Counted from the first letter of the stretch, positions 52,393 to 61,734 are shown. The stretch is DNA of 64,000 nucleotides from Pseudomonas sp. RIT409 (GCF_003052515.2 NZ_QARE02000022.1:20898-84897); one strand, 5' to 3'. The notes: generated by a model from the letters alone, not told the origin. A program made the numbers and translations.

Positions 52393-53505
52393 TCAACGTT
52401 CCAGCAAAATCCGCAGCATGCGACGCAGTGGCTCGGCAGCGCCCCACAGCAGTTGGTCACCCACGGTGAACGCGCCCAGGTACTGCGAACCCATGTTCAG
52501 CTTGCGCAAGCGCCCGACGGGAATGTTCAGGGTGCCGGTCACGGAGGTCGGACTCAGTTCGTGAATGCTCGCCTCACGGTTGTTCGGCACCAGCTTCACC
52601 CACGGGTTGTGCTGGCTGATCAGGCCTTCGATGTCGGCGATAGGCACATCCTTGTTCAGCTTGATGGTCAGTGCCTGGCTATGGCAACGCATGGCGCCAA
52701 TGCGCACACAGATGCCGTCGACCGGGATCGGACTCTTGAAGCGACCGAGGATCTTGTTGGTCTCGGCCTGGCCTTTCCATTCTTCGCGGCTTTGACCGTT
52801 CGGCAGTTCCTTGTCGATCCAAGGGATCAGACTGCCTGCCAGGGGCACGCCGAAGTTTTCGGTGGGGAAGCTGTCGCTGCGCATGGCCTCAGCCACCTTG
52901 CGGTCGATGTCCAGAATGGCGCTGGCAGGGTTGGCCAGATCGTCCGCGACCGAGGCGTTGATGGCGCCCATCTGCTTGATCAGCTCGCGCATGTTTTGCG
53001 CACCGGCGCCCGACGCTGCCTGGTAGGTCATGGCATTCATCCACTCCACCAGACCGGCTTCGAACAGACCGCCCAGCCCCATCAGCATCAGGCTGACAGT
53101 GCAGTTGCCGCCGATGAAATTCTTGGTGCCGGCGTCCAGTTGCTGGTCGATGACCTTGCGGTTGACCGGGTCGAGCACGATCACGGCGCTGTCGTCCATG
53201 CGCAGGGACGAGGCGGCGTCGATCCAGTAACCCTGCCAGCCTGCTTCACGCAGTTTCGGAAACACTTCGCTGGTGTAGTCGCCGCCCTGGCAGGTCAGCA
53301 CCACGTCAAGGGTCTTGAGCTCGTCGATGCTGTAGGCATCCTTCAACGGCGCAATGTCCTTGCCCACCGACGGACCCTGTCCGCCGACGTTGGAGGTGGT
53401 GAAAAAAACCGGCTCAATGAGATCGAAATCCTGCTCTTCCAGCATGCGCTGCATGAGCACGGAACCAACCATACCGCGCCAACCGACCAGACCTACACGT
53501 TTCAT
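52393..53505 (-). CDS. asd: Aspartate-semialdehyde dehydrogenase
   Basis: 370 residues. NADPH loop MKRVGLVGWRGMVGSVLMQRM at the N-terminus, catalytic Cys in IGGNCTVSLMLMGLGG near residue 135, substrate-binding CVRIGAMRCHSQALTIKL near 267. It reduces aspartyl phosphate to aspartate semialdehyde, the branch to lysine, threonine, methionine and diaminopimelate. Adjacent to leuB on the same strand as in other pseudomonads, with its own terminator. Confidence 0.96.
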   Translation of the reverse strand: MKRVGLVGWRGMVGSVLMQRMLEEQDFDLIEPVFFTTSNVGGQGPSVGKDIAPLKDAYSIDELKTLDVVLTCQGGDYTSEVFPKLREAGWQGYWIDAASSLRMDDSAVIVLDPVNRKVIDQQLDAGTKNFIGGNCTVSLMLMGLGGLFEAGLVEWMNAMTYQAASGAGAQNMRELIKQMGAINASVADDLANPASAILDIDRKVAEAMRSDSFPTENFGVPLAGSLIPWIDKELPNGQSREEWKGQAETNKILGRFKSPIPVDGICVRIGAMRCHSQALTIKLNKDVPIADIEGLISQHNPWVKLVPNNREASIHELSPTSVTGTLNIPVGRLRKLNMGSQYLGAFTVGDQLLWGAAEPLRRMLRILLER

Positions 53506-53556
53506 CGCAACTACACCTTAATTAAAAGTGGGGCCACTGTGGCGGGGAGAAGCGAC

Positions 53557-53578
53557 GCATCCGCATGGCATCCGCATG
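53557..53578. repeat. Tandem 11-base repeat in the leuB-asd gap
   Basis: GCATCCGCATG occurs twice without a gap, between the leuB stop and the asd start. Function, if any, is unknown. Confidence 0.6.
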
Positions 53579-53616
53579 CGTTTTCGCATCCACATTGCAG
53601 CAGTGGGCCCGAGATA

Positions 53617-54699
53617 TTACAGATTGCGCAGCGCGGCGACTACGGCGTCGCCCATTTCTTGCGTACCGACCTTCGCATGGCCTTCGGACCAGATGTCGCC
53701 CGTACGCAGGCCTTGATCCAGCACCTGGCTGACCGCTTGCTCGATGGCATCCGCGGCCACGTGCTGATTGAAGCTGTAACGCAGCATCATCGACACCGAC
53801 AGGATAGTCGCCAGCGGGTTGGCCACGCCTTTGCCCGCGATGTCCGGCGCAGAACCGTGACACGGTTCGTACATGCCCTTGTTGTTCGAATCCAGCGACG
53901 CGGAAGGCAGCATGCCAATGGAGCCGGTGAGCATCGAGGCTTCGTCGGACAGGATGTCGCCGAACATGTTGTCGGTCACCATCACGTCGAATTGCTTGGG
54001 TGCACGGACCAGTTGCATGGCAGCGTTGTCCACGTACATGTGGCTCAACTCGACGTCCGGATAATCCTTGGCCACCTGCTCGACCACTTCGCGCCACAGT
54101 TGGCTGGAAGCCAGTACGTTGGCCTTGTCGACGGAGCACAGCTTCTTGCCGCGTACGCGGGCCATGTCGAAGCCCACGCGGGCAATGCGACGGATCTCGC
54201 TCTCGCTGTAGGGCAGCGTGTCATAGGCCTGACGTTCGCCATTCTCCAGTTCGCGGGTCCCGCGCGGTGCGCCGAAATAGATTCCGCCCGTCAGCTCGCG
54301 GACGATAAGGATGTCCAGACCGGCGACGATTTCCGGCTTCAGGCTGGAGGCCTCGGCCAGTTGCGGGTACAGGATCGCCGGGCGCAGGTTGGCGAACAAG
54401 CCCAGTTGCGAACGGATTTTCAGCAGGCCCCGCTCCGGGCGGATGTCACGCTCGATGGTGTCCCATTTCGGACCGCCCACCGCCCCCAGGAGCACGGCAT
54501 CGGCGGCACGGGCGCGGTCCAGCGTTTCGTCGGCCAGCGGCACGCCGTGCTTGTCGATGGCCGCGCCACCGATGACGTCGTGGCTCAATTCGAACCCCAG
54601 TTGATACTTCTGGTTGGCCAGCTCCAGCACCTTGACCGCTTCGGTCATGATTTCAGGGCCAATGCCGTCACCTGGAAGAATCAGAATCTGCTTGCTCAT
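53617..54699 (-). CDS. leuB: 3-isopropylmalate dehydrogenase
   Basis: 360 residues; GAGGG before the ATG. NAD-dependent oxidative decarboxylation of 3-isopropylmalate in leucine synthesis. Seen: QILILPGDGIGPEIMTEAVKVLE, RPERGLLKIRSQLGLFANLRP (Arg residues for substrate), TLPYSESEIRRI, VDNAAMQLVRAPKQFDVMVTDNMFGDILSDEASMLTGS (metal Asp cluster) and CHGSAPDIAGKG. Third gene of the leuC-leuD-leuB run, 136 bases after leuD. Confidence 0.96.
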   Translation of the reverse strand: MSKQILILPGDGIGPEIMTEAVKVLELANQKYQLGFELSHDVIGGAAIDKHGVPLADETLDRARAADAVLLGAVGGPKWDTIERDIRPERGLLKIRSQLGLFANLRPAILYPQLAEASSLKPEIVAGLDILIVRELTGGIYFGAPRGTRELENGERQAYDTLPYSESEIRRIARVGFDMARVRGKKLCSVDKANVLASSQLWREVVEQVAKDYPDVELSHMYVDNAAMQLVRAPKQFDVMVTDNMFGDILSDEASMLTGSIGMLPSASLDSNNKGMYEPCHGSAPDIAGKGVANPLATILSVSMMLRYSFNQHVAADAIEQAVSQVLDQGLRTGDIWSEGHAKVGTQEMGDAVVAALRNL

Positions 54700-54722
54700 A
54701 ACACCCTCATTTCAAAATGGCG

Positions 54723-54811
54723 GTCGGCCTCTGGAGCGAGGCCGACTCGAAAGCTGCACGTTTGAAGCGGCAAGCTGCAAGACCCGCAGCGCCGCGTATA
54801 ACTTGCCGCTT
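54723..54811. repeat. Two inverted repeats in the leuD-leuB gap
   Basis: GTCGGCCTC/GAGGCCGAC (54723-54731, 54738-54746) and AAGCGGCAAG/CTTGCCGCTT (54765-54774, 54802-54811). The second resembles the AAGCGGCAAGCTGCAAG-type intergenic repeats common in pseudomonad genomes. The hairpins may stabilise or attenuate the leu transcript. Confidence 0.5.
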
Positions 54812-54835
54812 GTGGCTTGACGTTAAAGCCGCGGT

Positions 54836-55474
54836 TCAGCGGAAGAGCCAAGGCTGCGCCGCGCGGTGCTTGCTCTCGAACGCGGCAATGGCATCGCCAT
54901 CGACCAGGGTCAGACCGATGTCGTCCAGGCCATTGAGCAGGCAGTGCTTGCGGAATGCATCGATTTCGAAGCGATACACGTTGCCATTTTCTGCGGTCAC
55001 GGTCTGGGCCTGCAGGTCAATGCTCAGCTGATAGCCTTCTTTGGCTTCCACGGCCTTGAACAGCTCATCGACTTCCGCTTCGGTCAGGATGATCGGCAAC
55101 AGGCCGTTCTTGAAGCTGTTATTGAAGAAGATGTCGGCATAGCTCGGCGCGATGATGCTACGGAAACCATACTCCTCCAGCGCCCATGGCGCGTGCTCGC
55201 GGCTCGAACCGCAGCCGAAGTTTTCACGGGCCAGCAGCACGCTGGCGCCCTGGTACCGCGCATGATTGAGCACGAATTCCGGATTCAGCGGGCGCTTGGA
55301 GTTGTCCTGATACGGCTGGCCCACATCCAGATAACGCCACTCGTCGAACAGGTTCGGACCGAAACCGGTGCGGCGAATGGATTTCAAAAACTGTTTCGGA
55401 ATGATCTGATCGGTGTCGACGTTGGCACGGTCCAGCGGAGCGACCAGGCCGGTGTGTTGGGTAAAGGCTTTCAT
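54836..55474 (-). CDS. leuD: 3-isopropylmalate dehydratase small subunit
   Basis: 212 residues, GAGGAG before the ATG. VAPLDRANVDTDQIIPKQFLKSI and LLARENFGCGSSREHAPWAL are the swivelling-domain motifs. Forms a heterodimer with LeuC and isomerises 2- to 3-isopropylmalate. Ten bases after leuC. Confidence 0.96.
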   Translation of the reverse strand: MKAFTQHTGLVAPLDRANVDTDQIIPKQFLKSIRRTGFGPNLFDEWRYLDVGQPYQDNSKRPLNPEFVLNHARYQGASVLLARENFGCGSSREHAPWALEEYGFRSIIAPSYADIFFNNSFKNGLLPIILTEAEVDELFKAVEAKEGYQLSIDLQAQTVTAENGNVYRFEIDAFRKHCLLNGLDDIGLTLVDGDAIAAFESKHRAAQPWLFR

Positions 55475-55484
55475 GCTGGACTCC

Positions 55485-56909
55485 TCAATGCTGGCTCAGG
55501 GTGCGAACGTCGACGAAACGGCCGTTCACCGCCGCTGCCGCCGCCATTGCCGGGCTGACCAGGTGGGTACGTCCGCCCGCCCCTTGCCGGCCCTCGAAGT
55601 TACGGTTGGAGGTGGATGCGCAATGTTCGCCACTTTCCAGCCGGTCCGGGTTCATCGCCAGGCACATGGAGCATCCAGGCTCGCGCCATTCGAAACCCGC
55701 CTCGATAAACACCTTGTCCAGCCCTTCCTGTTCGGCTTGCGCCTTCACCAGACCCGAGCCTGGCACGACGATCGCCTGCTTGATGGTTGCGGCGACCTTG
55801 CGGCCCTTGGCGATTTGCGCTGCTGCGCGCAGGTCTTCGATGCGCGAGTTGGTGCAGGAACCGATGAACACGCGATCCAGTTGAATGTCGGTGATCGCCT
55901 GATTGGCCTTCAGGCCCATGTATTTCAGGGCGCGCTCGATGGAACCCCGCTTGACCAGATCGGCTTCCTGCGCCGGATCGGGAACGTTCTGGTCCACGGC
56001 GAGCACCATTTCCGGGGACGTGCCCCAGCTTACCTGCGGCTTGATCTGCGGGGCGTCGAGCTCGACGACGGTATCGAACACGGCATCGGCGTCGGACACC
56101 AGGTCCTTCCACGCCTCGACGGCGGCGTCCCACTGCTCCGCGGTAGGCGCGAAAGGACGCCCCTTGACATAGGCAATGGTCTTTTCATCAGTGGCCACCA
56201 GCCCGACCCGCGCACCGGCTTCAATGGACATGTTGCAGATGGTCATGCGGCCTTCGACGGACAGGTCACGAATCGCGCTGCCTGCGAACTCGATGGCGTG
56301 GCCGTTGCCGCCCGCGGTGCCGATCTTGCCGATGATGGCCAGCACGATGTCCTTGGCCGTCACGCCGAACGGCAATTTGCCTTCGACCTTCACCAGCATG
56401 TTCTTCATCTTCTTGGCCACCAGGCACTGGGTAGCCAGCACATGCTCGACTTCGGAGGTGCCGATACCGTGCGCCAGCGCGCCGAACGCGCCGTGGGTCG
56501 AGGTGTGGGAGTCGCCACAGACCACGGTCATGCCTGGCAGGGTGGCGCCCTGCTCCGGGCCGATCACGTGGACGATGCCCTGACGCACGTCATTCATCTT
56601 GAATTCGGTGATGCCGTACTCATCGCAATTGTCATCCAGCGTCTTGACCTGCAGACGCGAAACCTGGTCCGCAATGGCCTCGACACCGCCCTTGCGGTCG
56701 GGTGTGGTGGGCACGTTATGGTCGACGGTCGCAACGTTGGCGTCGATCCGCCAGGGTTTGCGCCCGGCCAGGCGCAGGCCCTCGAAAGCCTGTGGGGAGG
56801 TCACTTCATGGATGATGTGACGGTCGATGTAGAGCAGCGCCGAGCCATCATCGCGCTGCTTGACCAAATGCGAATCCCAAAGCTTGTCGTAGAGCGTTTT
56901 GCCAGCCAT
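55485..56909 (-). CDS. leuC: 3-isopropylmalate dehydratase large subunit
   Basis: 474 residues. Aconitase-superfamily iron-sulfur enzyme: VVCGDSHTSTHGAFGALAHGIGTSEVEHVLATQ, FIGSCTNSRIEDLRAAA (first cluster Cys) and REPGCSMCLAMNPD (remaining Cys pair). First gene of the leuCDB group and divergent from a LysR gene across 155 bases. Confidence 0.97.
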   Translation of the reverse strand: MAGKTLYDKLWDSHLVKQRDDGSALLYIDRHIIHEVTSPQAFEGLRLAGRKPWRIDANVATVDHNVPTTPDRKGGVEAIADQVSRLQVKTLDDNCDEYGITEFKMNDVRQGIVHVIGPEQGATLPGMTVVCGDSHTSTHGAFGALAHGIGTSEVEHVLATQCLVAKKMKNMLVKVEGKLPFGVTAKDIVLAIIGKIGTAGGNGHAIEFAGSAIRDLSVEGRMTICNMSIEAGARVGLVATDEKTIAYVKGRPFAPTAEQWDAAVEAWKDLVSDADAVFDTVVELDAPQIKPQVSWGTSPEMVLAVDQNVPDPAQEADLVKRGSIERALKYMGLKANQAITDIQLDRVFIGSCTNSRIEDLRAAAQIAKGRKVAATIKQAIVVPGSGLVKAQAEQEGLDKVFIEAGFEWREPGCSMCLAMNPDRLESGEHCASTSNRNFEGRQGAGGRTHLVSPAMAAAAAVNGRFVDVRTLSQH

Positions 56910-57064
56910 CAGACGGTTTCCTCATCAGCTTGTTTCTATGCCCCAGGCATGGGTGTCACGGCGACACCTTAAAACCCTTCGGCTTGTGGGGGAGATGCTA
57001 GGGAATATGCTTAAATAACTCAAATTCATATTTTTCATGCTTTGGATAACCGATAGGAATTCGA

Positions 57065-57943
57065 ATGGACCTGGCCAATCTCAATGCATTTATCGCCATC
57101 GCCGAAACCGGCAGCTTTTCCGCTGCGGGCGAGCACCTGCACCTGACGCAACCGGCGATCAGTAAGCGTATTGCGGGCCTGGAACAGCAGCTCAACGTCC
57201 GGCTGTTCGACCGACTGGGTCGGGAAGTCAGCTTGACCGAGGCGGGACGCGCATTGCTGCCCCGTGCCTATCAAATACTGAATGTCCTGGACGATACACG
57301 CCGGGCGCTGACCAATCTGACGGGAGAGGTCACCGGTCGGCTGAGCCTCGCCACCAGCCACCACATCGGTCTGCACCGGCTCCCTCCTTTATTGAGGGCC
57401 TTTACTCGGACGTATCCCGATGTCGCGCTGGACATCGAGTTCCTTGACTCGGAGGTCGCCTACGAGGAGATCCTTCACGGCCGCGCCGAGTTGGCGGTGA
57501 TCACCCTCGCCCCAGAGCCCCACTCGCTGATCAAGGCGGTGCCGGTATGGGATGACCCTCTGGACTTCGTCGCCGCCCCTGAACACCCACTGGCGACGAC
57601 CCCTGATGTGAGCCTGGCGGACATCGCTGGGTACCCCGCCGTCTTCCCGGGGGGCAACACCTTTACCCATCACATTGTCAGCGGGCTGTGCGAGGCGCAG
57701 GGACTCAAACCCAACATCGCCATGAGCACCAACTACATGGAAACGATCAAGATGATGGTCTCGATCGGTCTGGCATGGAGTGTGCTGCCCAGAACCATGC
57801 TCGATGAACAGGTGGCGCGCATTCCGCTGCCCGGCATCCAGCTGCGGCGCCAGCTAGGCTACATTGTTCACACCGAACGCACGCTGTCGAACGCCGCAAG
57901 GGCCTTCATGGCGCTGCTCGATGCTCAGGCGGCCGAGGCCTGA
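57065..57943 (+). CDS. LysR regulator divergent from leuC
   Basis: 292 residues; MDLANLNAFIAIAETGSFSAAGEHLHLTQPAISKRIAGLEQQL is a canonical LysR HTH (CysB/CbbR-like branch), followed by the effector domain LSLATSHHIGLHRLPPLLRAF. Divergence from leuCDB is conserved in pseudomonads, so control of leucine synthesis is likely. AT-rich LysR-like sequence lies in the gap (56995-57060). The GGDEF-EAL gene follows 55 bases downstream on the same strand. Confidence 0.88.
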   Translation: MDLANLNAFIAIAETGSFSAAGEHLHLTQPAISKRIAGLEQQLNVRLFDRLGREVSLTEAGRALLPRAYQILNVLDDTRRALTNLTGEVTGRLSLATSHHIGLHRLPPLLRAFTRTYPDVALDIEFLDSEVAYEEILHGRAELAVITLAPEPHSLIKAVPVWDDPLDFVAAPEHPLATTPDVSLADIAGYPAVFPGGNTFTHHIVSGLCEAQGLKPNIAMSTNYMETIKMMVSIGLAWSVLPRTMLDEQVARIPLPGIQLRRQLGYIVHTERTLSNAARAFMALLDAQAAEA

Positions 57944-57998
57944 GGGTGACGCTCATGGATCGACATACTGGCTTTATTCCTTCAAGGCTCGTGATCAC

Positions 57999-60128
57999 AT
58001 GCCCACTAACGCTGACAGCTCGCTGTACCCGCTCACCGGCCTGGCGCTCACGGCGAAGGAATCGGAACGCCATTTTGCGACCCTGTTCAACCTCAGCCCC
58101 AATGTGGTGCTGCTGACGCGGCAAACGGATGGTTTGGTCTGCAAAGCGAACCGTCATTTCGAAGTCACATTCGGCTGGCCGCTCGCTGACTGCATGGGCC
58201 GTACCACACTGGAAATAGGCCTGTGGGGCACTCCTCAACAACGCCAGGTGGTGCTGGACAAGGCATCGCTGGGCAGCGAACCCGCAAGCCTCGAAGCCCA
58301 ATTGTATGGACGCGATGGGCAAGCCCACGAAGGCACGCTGCATACGCAGCGCATCGAGCTCAGCGACGGGACCTACCTGCTCAGCACCTTCATCGACAAC
58401 ACCGAACACAAGCGCGCGCAACGAGCCCTGCAAGCGAGCGAAGAGAAATTTGCCCGCGCGTTTCACTCCAGTCCTGACGCCATCATCATTATCGAGAGAG
58501 CCACAGGTCGATACATTGAAGTCAACGATGGCTTCTCGCGGCTGTCCGGGTACAGCGCCAACGAGGTCGTGGGCCAGACGGTATTCGACTTCGTGATAAT
58601 TGCCGACATGCTCCAGTACGAGCGCCTGATTCAGGAAGTCCAGGACCAAGGGCGGATACGTAATCGGGAGTTGCTGGGACGCGACAAGAACGGTGACCTC
58701 GTCACCGTGGACGTGTCCGTTGACCCGCTGACACTCGACGACACCGCCTGCCTGCTGATCACCGCGCGGGACATCAGCCAGTTGAAGAGTGCCCAAGCGC
58801 AGATCCAGCACCTGGCCTACCACGACTCGCTGACCAATCTGCCTAATCGGGCGCTGCTGATGGATCGCCTCAGCCAGCAGATCGCCCTGCTCACGCGCCA
58901 TGAACTGCGCGGTGCACTGCTCTTTCTCGACCTCGATCATTTCAAGCACATCAACGATTCGCTCGGCCATCCGGTAGGTGACAGCGTGTTGAAAATCGTC
59001 ACCGCCCGCCTGGAGGCCAGCGTGCGGCTTGAAGACACCGTCGCCCGGCTCGGAGGTGATGAATTCGTGGTGCTGGTCAGCGGCCTGGAAGGCACGCGGG
59101 ATGAGGTCATCGAGCATGTGCACGGCCTCGCCGACACCCTGCGCGCGCTGCTGTCCGAGCCCATGTTTCTCGATGGCCATCGCCTGCAGGTCACCCCCAG
59201 CATCGGAATGGCAGTGATCCCCGACCACGGCGCCACGCCCGCCGACCTGCTCAAACGTGCCGACATCGCGCTCTACCGGGCCAAGGACTCGGGAAGAAAT
59301 ACCACGCAAATGTTCCATGGCGACATGCAGAAAGCCGCCAGCAACCGCTTGCGCATGGAAAACGACTTGCGCCAGGCGTTGAGCCGTAACGAGTTCAGCC
59401 TGAGCTATCAGCCCCAGGTCGACACCCGAGGCGATCGGATCATAGGCGCCGAGGCCTTGCTGCGCTGGAAGCACCCTAGCCTCGGCGACGTACCTCCCCA
59501 TCAATTCATCCTGATCATGGAAGAAAGCGGGATGGTGCTCGACATCGGCAACTGGATCCTCGAAGAGGCATGCAGGGCAGGCAGCGAGTTGCTGCGCAAG
59601 GGACTGATCGACAGCCACACGTTCAGCCTGTGCGTGAACATCAGCCCGCGCCAGTTCCGTCAGGCAGATTTCGTCGAGCGCGTGGAGCGTTGCCTGCGGC
59701 AGCACGGCGTGCCGTACCACATGCTCAAACTGGAAATCACCGAGGGCATCGTGATCAAGAACCTGGAGGAAACCATTGCCAGGATGCTGGCGCTCAAACA
59801 GATGGGTATCAGCTTCGCCATGGACGACTTTGGCACGGGCTATTCCTCATTGACCTATCTCAAGCGCCTGCCCGTCAGCACGTTGAAAATCGATCAGTCG
59901 TTCGTGCGCGATGCCACTAATGACCCCAATGACGCCGAAATCGTCCGGGCCATCGTTGCCATCGCCGCCAGCCTCAACCTGGAAATCATTGCCGAAGGGG
60001 TAGAAAAGCCAGAGCAACTGGCGTTTTTGACACAGCTGGATTGTCATTTCTATCAAGGTTTTCTGTTCAGCGAGCCGCTGACACTGGACGGGTTCGAGGC
60101 CCTGCTGCGCGAGCGGGTAAGCCGTTGA
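57999..60128 (+). CDS. PAS-PAS-GGDEF-EAL c-di-GMP enzyme
   Basis: 709 residues from the ATG giving MPTNADSSLYPLTG, AAGG upstream. Two PAS domains (about 22-140 and 145-265), GGDEF domain with NLPNRALLMDRL, LFLDLDHFKHINDSLGH and an intact RLGGDEFVVLV, plus an RLED I-site five residues before it. EAL domain with GAEALLRWKHP, NISPRQF, LEITEG, MDDFGTGYSSL and AEGVEKPEQ, all catalytic residues present. No membrane segment: a cytoplasmic, PAS-controlled bifunctional diguanylate cyclase/phosphodiesterase candidate. Confidence 0.93.
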   Translation: MPTNADSSLYPLTGLALTAKESERHFATLFNLSPNVVLLTRQTDGLVCKANRHFEVTFGWPLADCMGRTTLEIGLWGTPQQRQVVLDKASLGSEPASLEAQLYGRDGQAHEGTLHTQRIELSDGTYLLSTFIDNTEHKRAQRALQASEEKFARAFHSSPDAIIIIERATGRYIEVNDGFSRLSGYSANEVVGQTVFDFVIIADMLQYERLIQEVQDQGRIRNRELLGRDKNGDLVTVDVSVDPLTLDDTACLLITARDISQLKSAQAQIQHLAYHDSLTNLPNRALLMDRLSQQIALLTRHELRGALLFLDLDHFKHINDSLGHPVGDSVLKIVTARLEASVRLEDTVARLGGDEFVVLVSGLEGTRDEVIEHVHGLADTLRALLSEPMFLDGHRLQVTPSIGMAVIPDHGATPADLLKRADIALYRAKDSGRNTTQMFHGDMQKAASNRLRMENDLRQALSRNEFSLSYQPQVDTRGDRIIGAEALLRWKHPSLGDVPPHQFILIMEESGMVLDIGNWILEEACRAGSELLRKGLIDSHTFSLCVNISPRQFRQADFVERVERCLRQHGVPYHMLKLEITEGIVIKNLEETIARMLALKQMGISFAMDDFGTGYSSLTYLKRLPVSTLKIDQSFVRDATNDPNDAEIVRAIVAIAASLNLEIIAEGVEKPEQLAFLTQLDCHFYQGFLFSEPLTLDGFEALLRERVSR

Positions 60129-60175
60129 GCCCCAGGTAGCGGCCCCACCGAAAGTGAGCGTTGCGCGCGCATAAA

Positions 60176-60199
60176 AAAGGCGCCCCGAAGGGCGCCTTT
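60176..60199. terminator. Bidirectional terminator between the GGDEF-EAL gene and ibpA
   Basis: AAAGGCGCCC-CGAA-GGGCGCCTTT, flanked by an A tract on the left (60173-60178). It serves both convergent genes. Confidence 0.85.
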
Positions 60200-60216
60200 G
60201 TGTGGCTGGCTGACAA

Positions 60217-60660
60217 TCAATGGGCCAGCGTTTTCTGACCATTGATCTCGATGCGTTTTGGCTTGGCCTCTTCAGGCACCAGGCGCAACAAGTCAATGTT
60301 CAGCAGGCCGTTGGCCAGTGCGGCATTTTGCACTTCAATGTGATCGGCCAGACGGAAGGACAGCTTGAACGCGCGCTGGGCGATGCCTTGATGCAGGAAG
60401 GTCACGCCTTCAGCTGGCTTGTCGCGTTTGCTGCCAGTGACAGTCAGCACACCTTTCTCGACCTGCAACTCGAGGTCTTCTTCTTGAAAACCTGCTGCCG
60501 CGATGACGATGCGATATTGATCGTCAGCGTGTTTTTCGACGTTGTAGGGAGGGTAGCTGCTGGCCGACTCGTTGCGGGCCGCCGACTCGAACAGATCGTT
60601 GAAACGATCGAAGCCTACGGACGAACGGAACAGTGGAGCCAGAGAAAATGCAGTAGTCAT
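60217..60660 (-). CDS. ibpA: Small heat-shock protein IbpA (Hsp20)
   Basis: 147 residues, alpha-crystallin domain: PPYNVEKHADDQYRIVIAAAGFQEEDLELQVEKGVLTVTG, LHQGIAQRAFKLSFRLADHIEVQNAALANGLLNIDL. It holds unfolded proteins for later refolding. The gene has a sigma-32 promoter and a ROSE-type thermometer in its leader (described separately). GGAG six bases before the ATG. Confidence 0.96.
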   Translation of the reverse strand: MTTAFSLAPLFRSSVGFDRFNDLFESAARNESASSYPPYNVEKHADDQYRIVIAAAGFQEEDLELQVEKGVLTVTGSKRDKPAEGVTFLHQGIAQRAFKLSFRLADHIEVQNAALANGLLNIDLLRLVPEEAKPKRIEINGQKTLAH

Positions 60661-60666
60661 GTGAAT

Positions 60667-60686
60667 CTCCTGAATGAATCAGCAAG
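60667..60686 (-). promoter_or_regulatory. ROSE-type RNA thermometer hairpin over the ibpA Shine-Dalgarno
   Basis: In RNA sense the hairpin is CUUGCUGAUUCAUUCAGGAG: CUU-(G)-CUGA pairs with UUCAGGAG, leaving a bulged G, so the UUGCU anti-SD segment masks AGGAG. This is the UYGCU-plus-bulged-G signature of ROSE elements. A second leader hairpin (GCGA-TGCCGAAGTCGGG-TCGC, 60698-60718) lies upstream. Confidence 0.75.
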
Positions 60687-60727
60687 TGTTTGTCTCCGCG
60701 ACCCGACTTCGGCATCGCGTAATCCCT

Positions 60728-60755
60728 AAATAGGTGCAGTCACTTCTGTTTCAAG
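60728..60755 (-). promoter_or_regulatory. Sigma-32 (RpoH) promoter of ibpA
   Basis: In minus-strand sense: CTTGAAA (60749-60755), 12-base spacer, CACCTATTT (60728-60736), close to CTTGAAA-N11-16-CCCCATNT. About 70 bases of leader precede the ATG, room for the thermometer. Confidence 0.7.
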
Positions 60756-60774
60756 AGTCACTATGAAAATTTTT

Positions 60775-61734
60775 TCAGGCCACTTCCGGCTCCACCACAC
60801 CCAGCATCTGACTGATGCGCTCGCAGTCCGTCTCCCGGCGTAACGAATCGAACAGCAACGTCGCTTCAGGGTAACTTTTGGTCAACAGCACCACCCACTG
60901 CTTGAGGCGCCCCGGCGCCTGGATGCGGGTCATCTTCGCCATGGCCTGCGACCAGAAGTCCCGTAGCAGCGGCAGCAACTCTTCCCACGTCATCTCGACG
61001 ACCTCTCGGCCCGCCTCAGCCGCTGCGATCTGCCGCGCCAAATCCGGGCGCGCCACCAGGCCGCGGCCGATCATGATGTCCCGCGCGCCGCAGATCTCGC
61101 GACAACGGCGCCAGTCCTCTACTGTCCAGATTTCACCATTGGCGATGACCGGGATCTTCACCACGTCCTGAATCTTGCCGATCCATTCCCAGTGCGCCGG
61201 CGGTTTATAGCCGTCCACCTTGGTCCGGGCATGGACCACGATATGCTCGGCACCACCCGCCTCCAGCGCCCGCGCGCAGTCCAGCGCCGGTTCGGTACTG
61301 TCGTAGCCCAGACGCATCTTGGCCGTGACAGGAATGTGTGCGGGCACTGCGCGGCGCACGTGGCTGAGAATCGAGTGCAGCAGTTCAGGCTCCTTGAGCA
61401 ACACGGCCCCGCCCCGCGACTTGTTGACCGTCTTGGCCGGACAACCGAAGTTCAGGTCGATGACCGGCGCTCCCAACTGCGCGGCGAGGGCAGCGTTTTC
61501 TGCCAGACACACGGGATCGGACCCCAGCAACTGGACCCGCAGCGGCACACCCGCCCGGGTTTTCGCGCCGTTGAGCAGCTCGGAAGCGAACTTGTGGAAA
61601 TAGTGCTCGGGCAGTAGGCGCTCGGTGACCCGGATGAATTCGGTGACGCACCAGTCGATACCACCGACCTGAGTCAGCACATCGCGCAGAATGTCGTCGA
61701 CCAGGCCCTCCATGGGGGCCAGAGCAATTTGCAT
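60775..61734 (-). CDS. dusC: tRNA-dihydrouridine(16) synthase DusC
   Basis: 319 residues from the ATG giving MQIALAPMEGLVDD; 8 upstream codons are open but unneeded. FMN-dependent reduction of U16 in tRNA. LAPMEG, IDLNFGCPAKTVNKSRGGAVLL (catalytic Cys) and IPVIANGEIWTVEDW are Dus signatures; LLPEHYFHKFASELLN and TKVDGYKPPAHWEWIG are DusC-like. Confidence 0.92.
   Translation of the reverse strand: MQIALAPMEGLVDDILRDVLTQVGGIDWCVTEFIRVTERLLPEHYFHKFASELLNGAKTRAGVPLRVQLLGSDPVCLAENAALAAQLGAPVIDLNFGCPAKTVNKSRGGAVLLKEPELLHSILSHVRRAVPAHIPVTAKMRLGYDSTEPALDCARALEAGGAEHIVVHARTKVDGYKPPAHWEWIGKIQDVVKIPVIANGEIWTVEDWRRCREICGARDIMIGRGLVARPDLARQIAAAEAGREVVEMTWEELLPLLRDFWSQAMAKMTRIQAPGRLKQWVVLLTKSYPEATLLFDSLRRETDCERISQMLGVVEPEVA

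Noticed and set aside
51997..54765. 922-codon open frame on the plus strand
   Set aside because: It runs antisense across the GlxA-type gene, asd and leuB; its product is His/Gln/Arg-rich with no domain. A high-GC shadow frame.
57906..59720. 604-codon minus-strand frame
   Set aside because: Antisense to the GGDEF-EAL protein, whose motifs are all intact.
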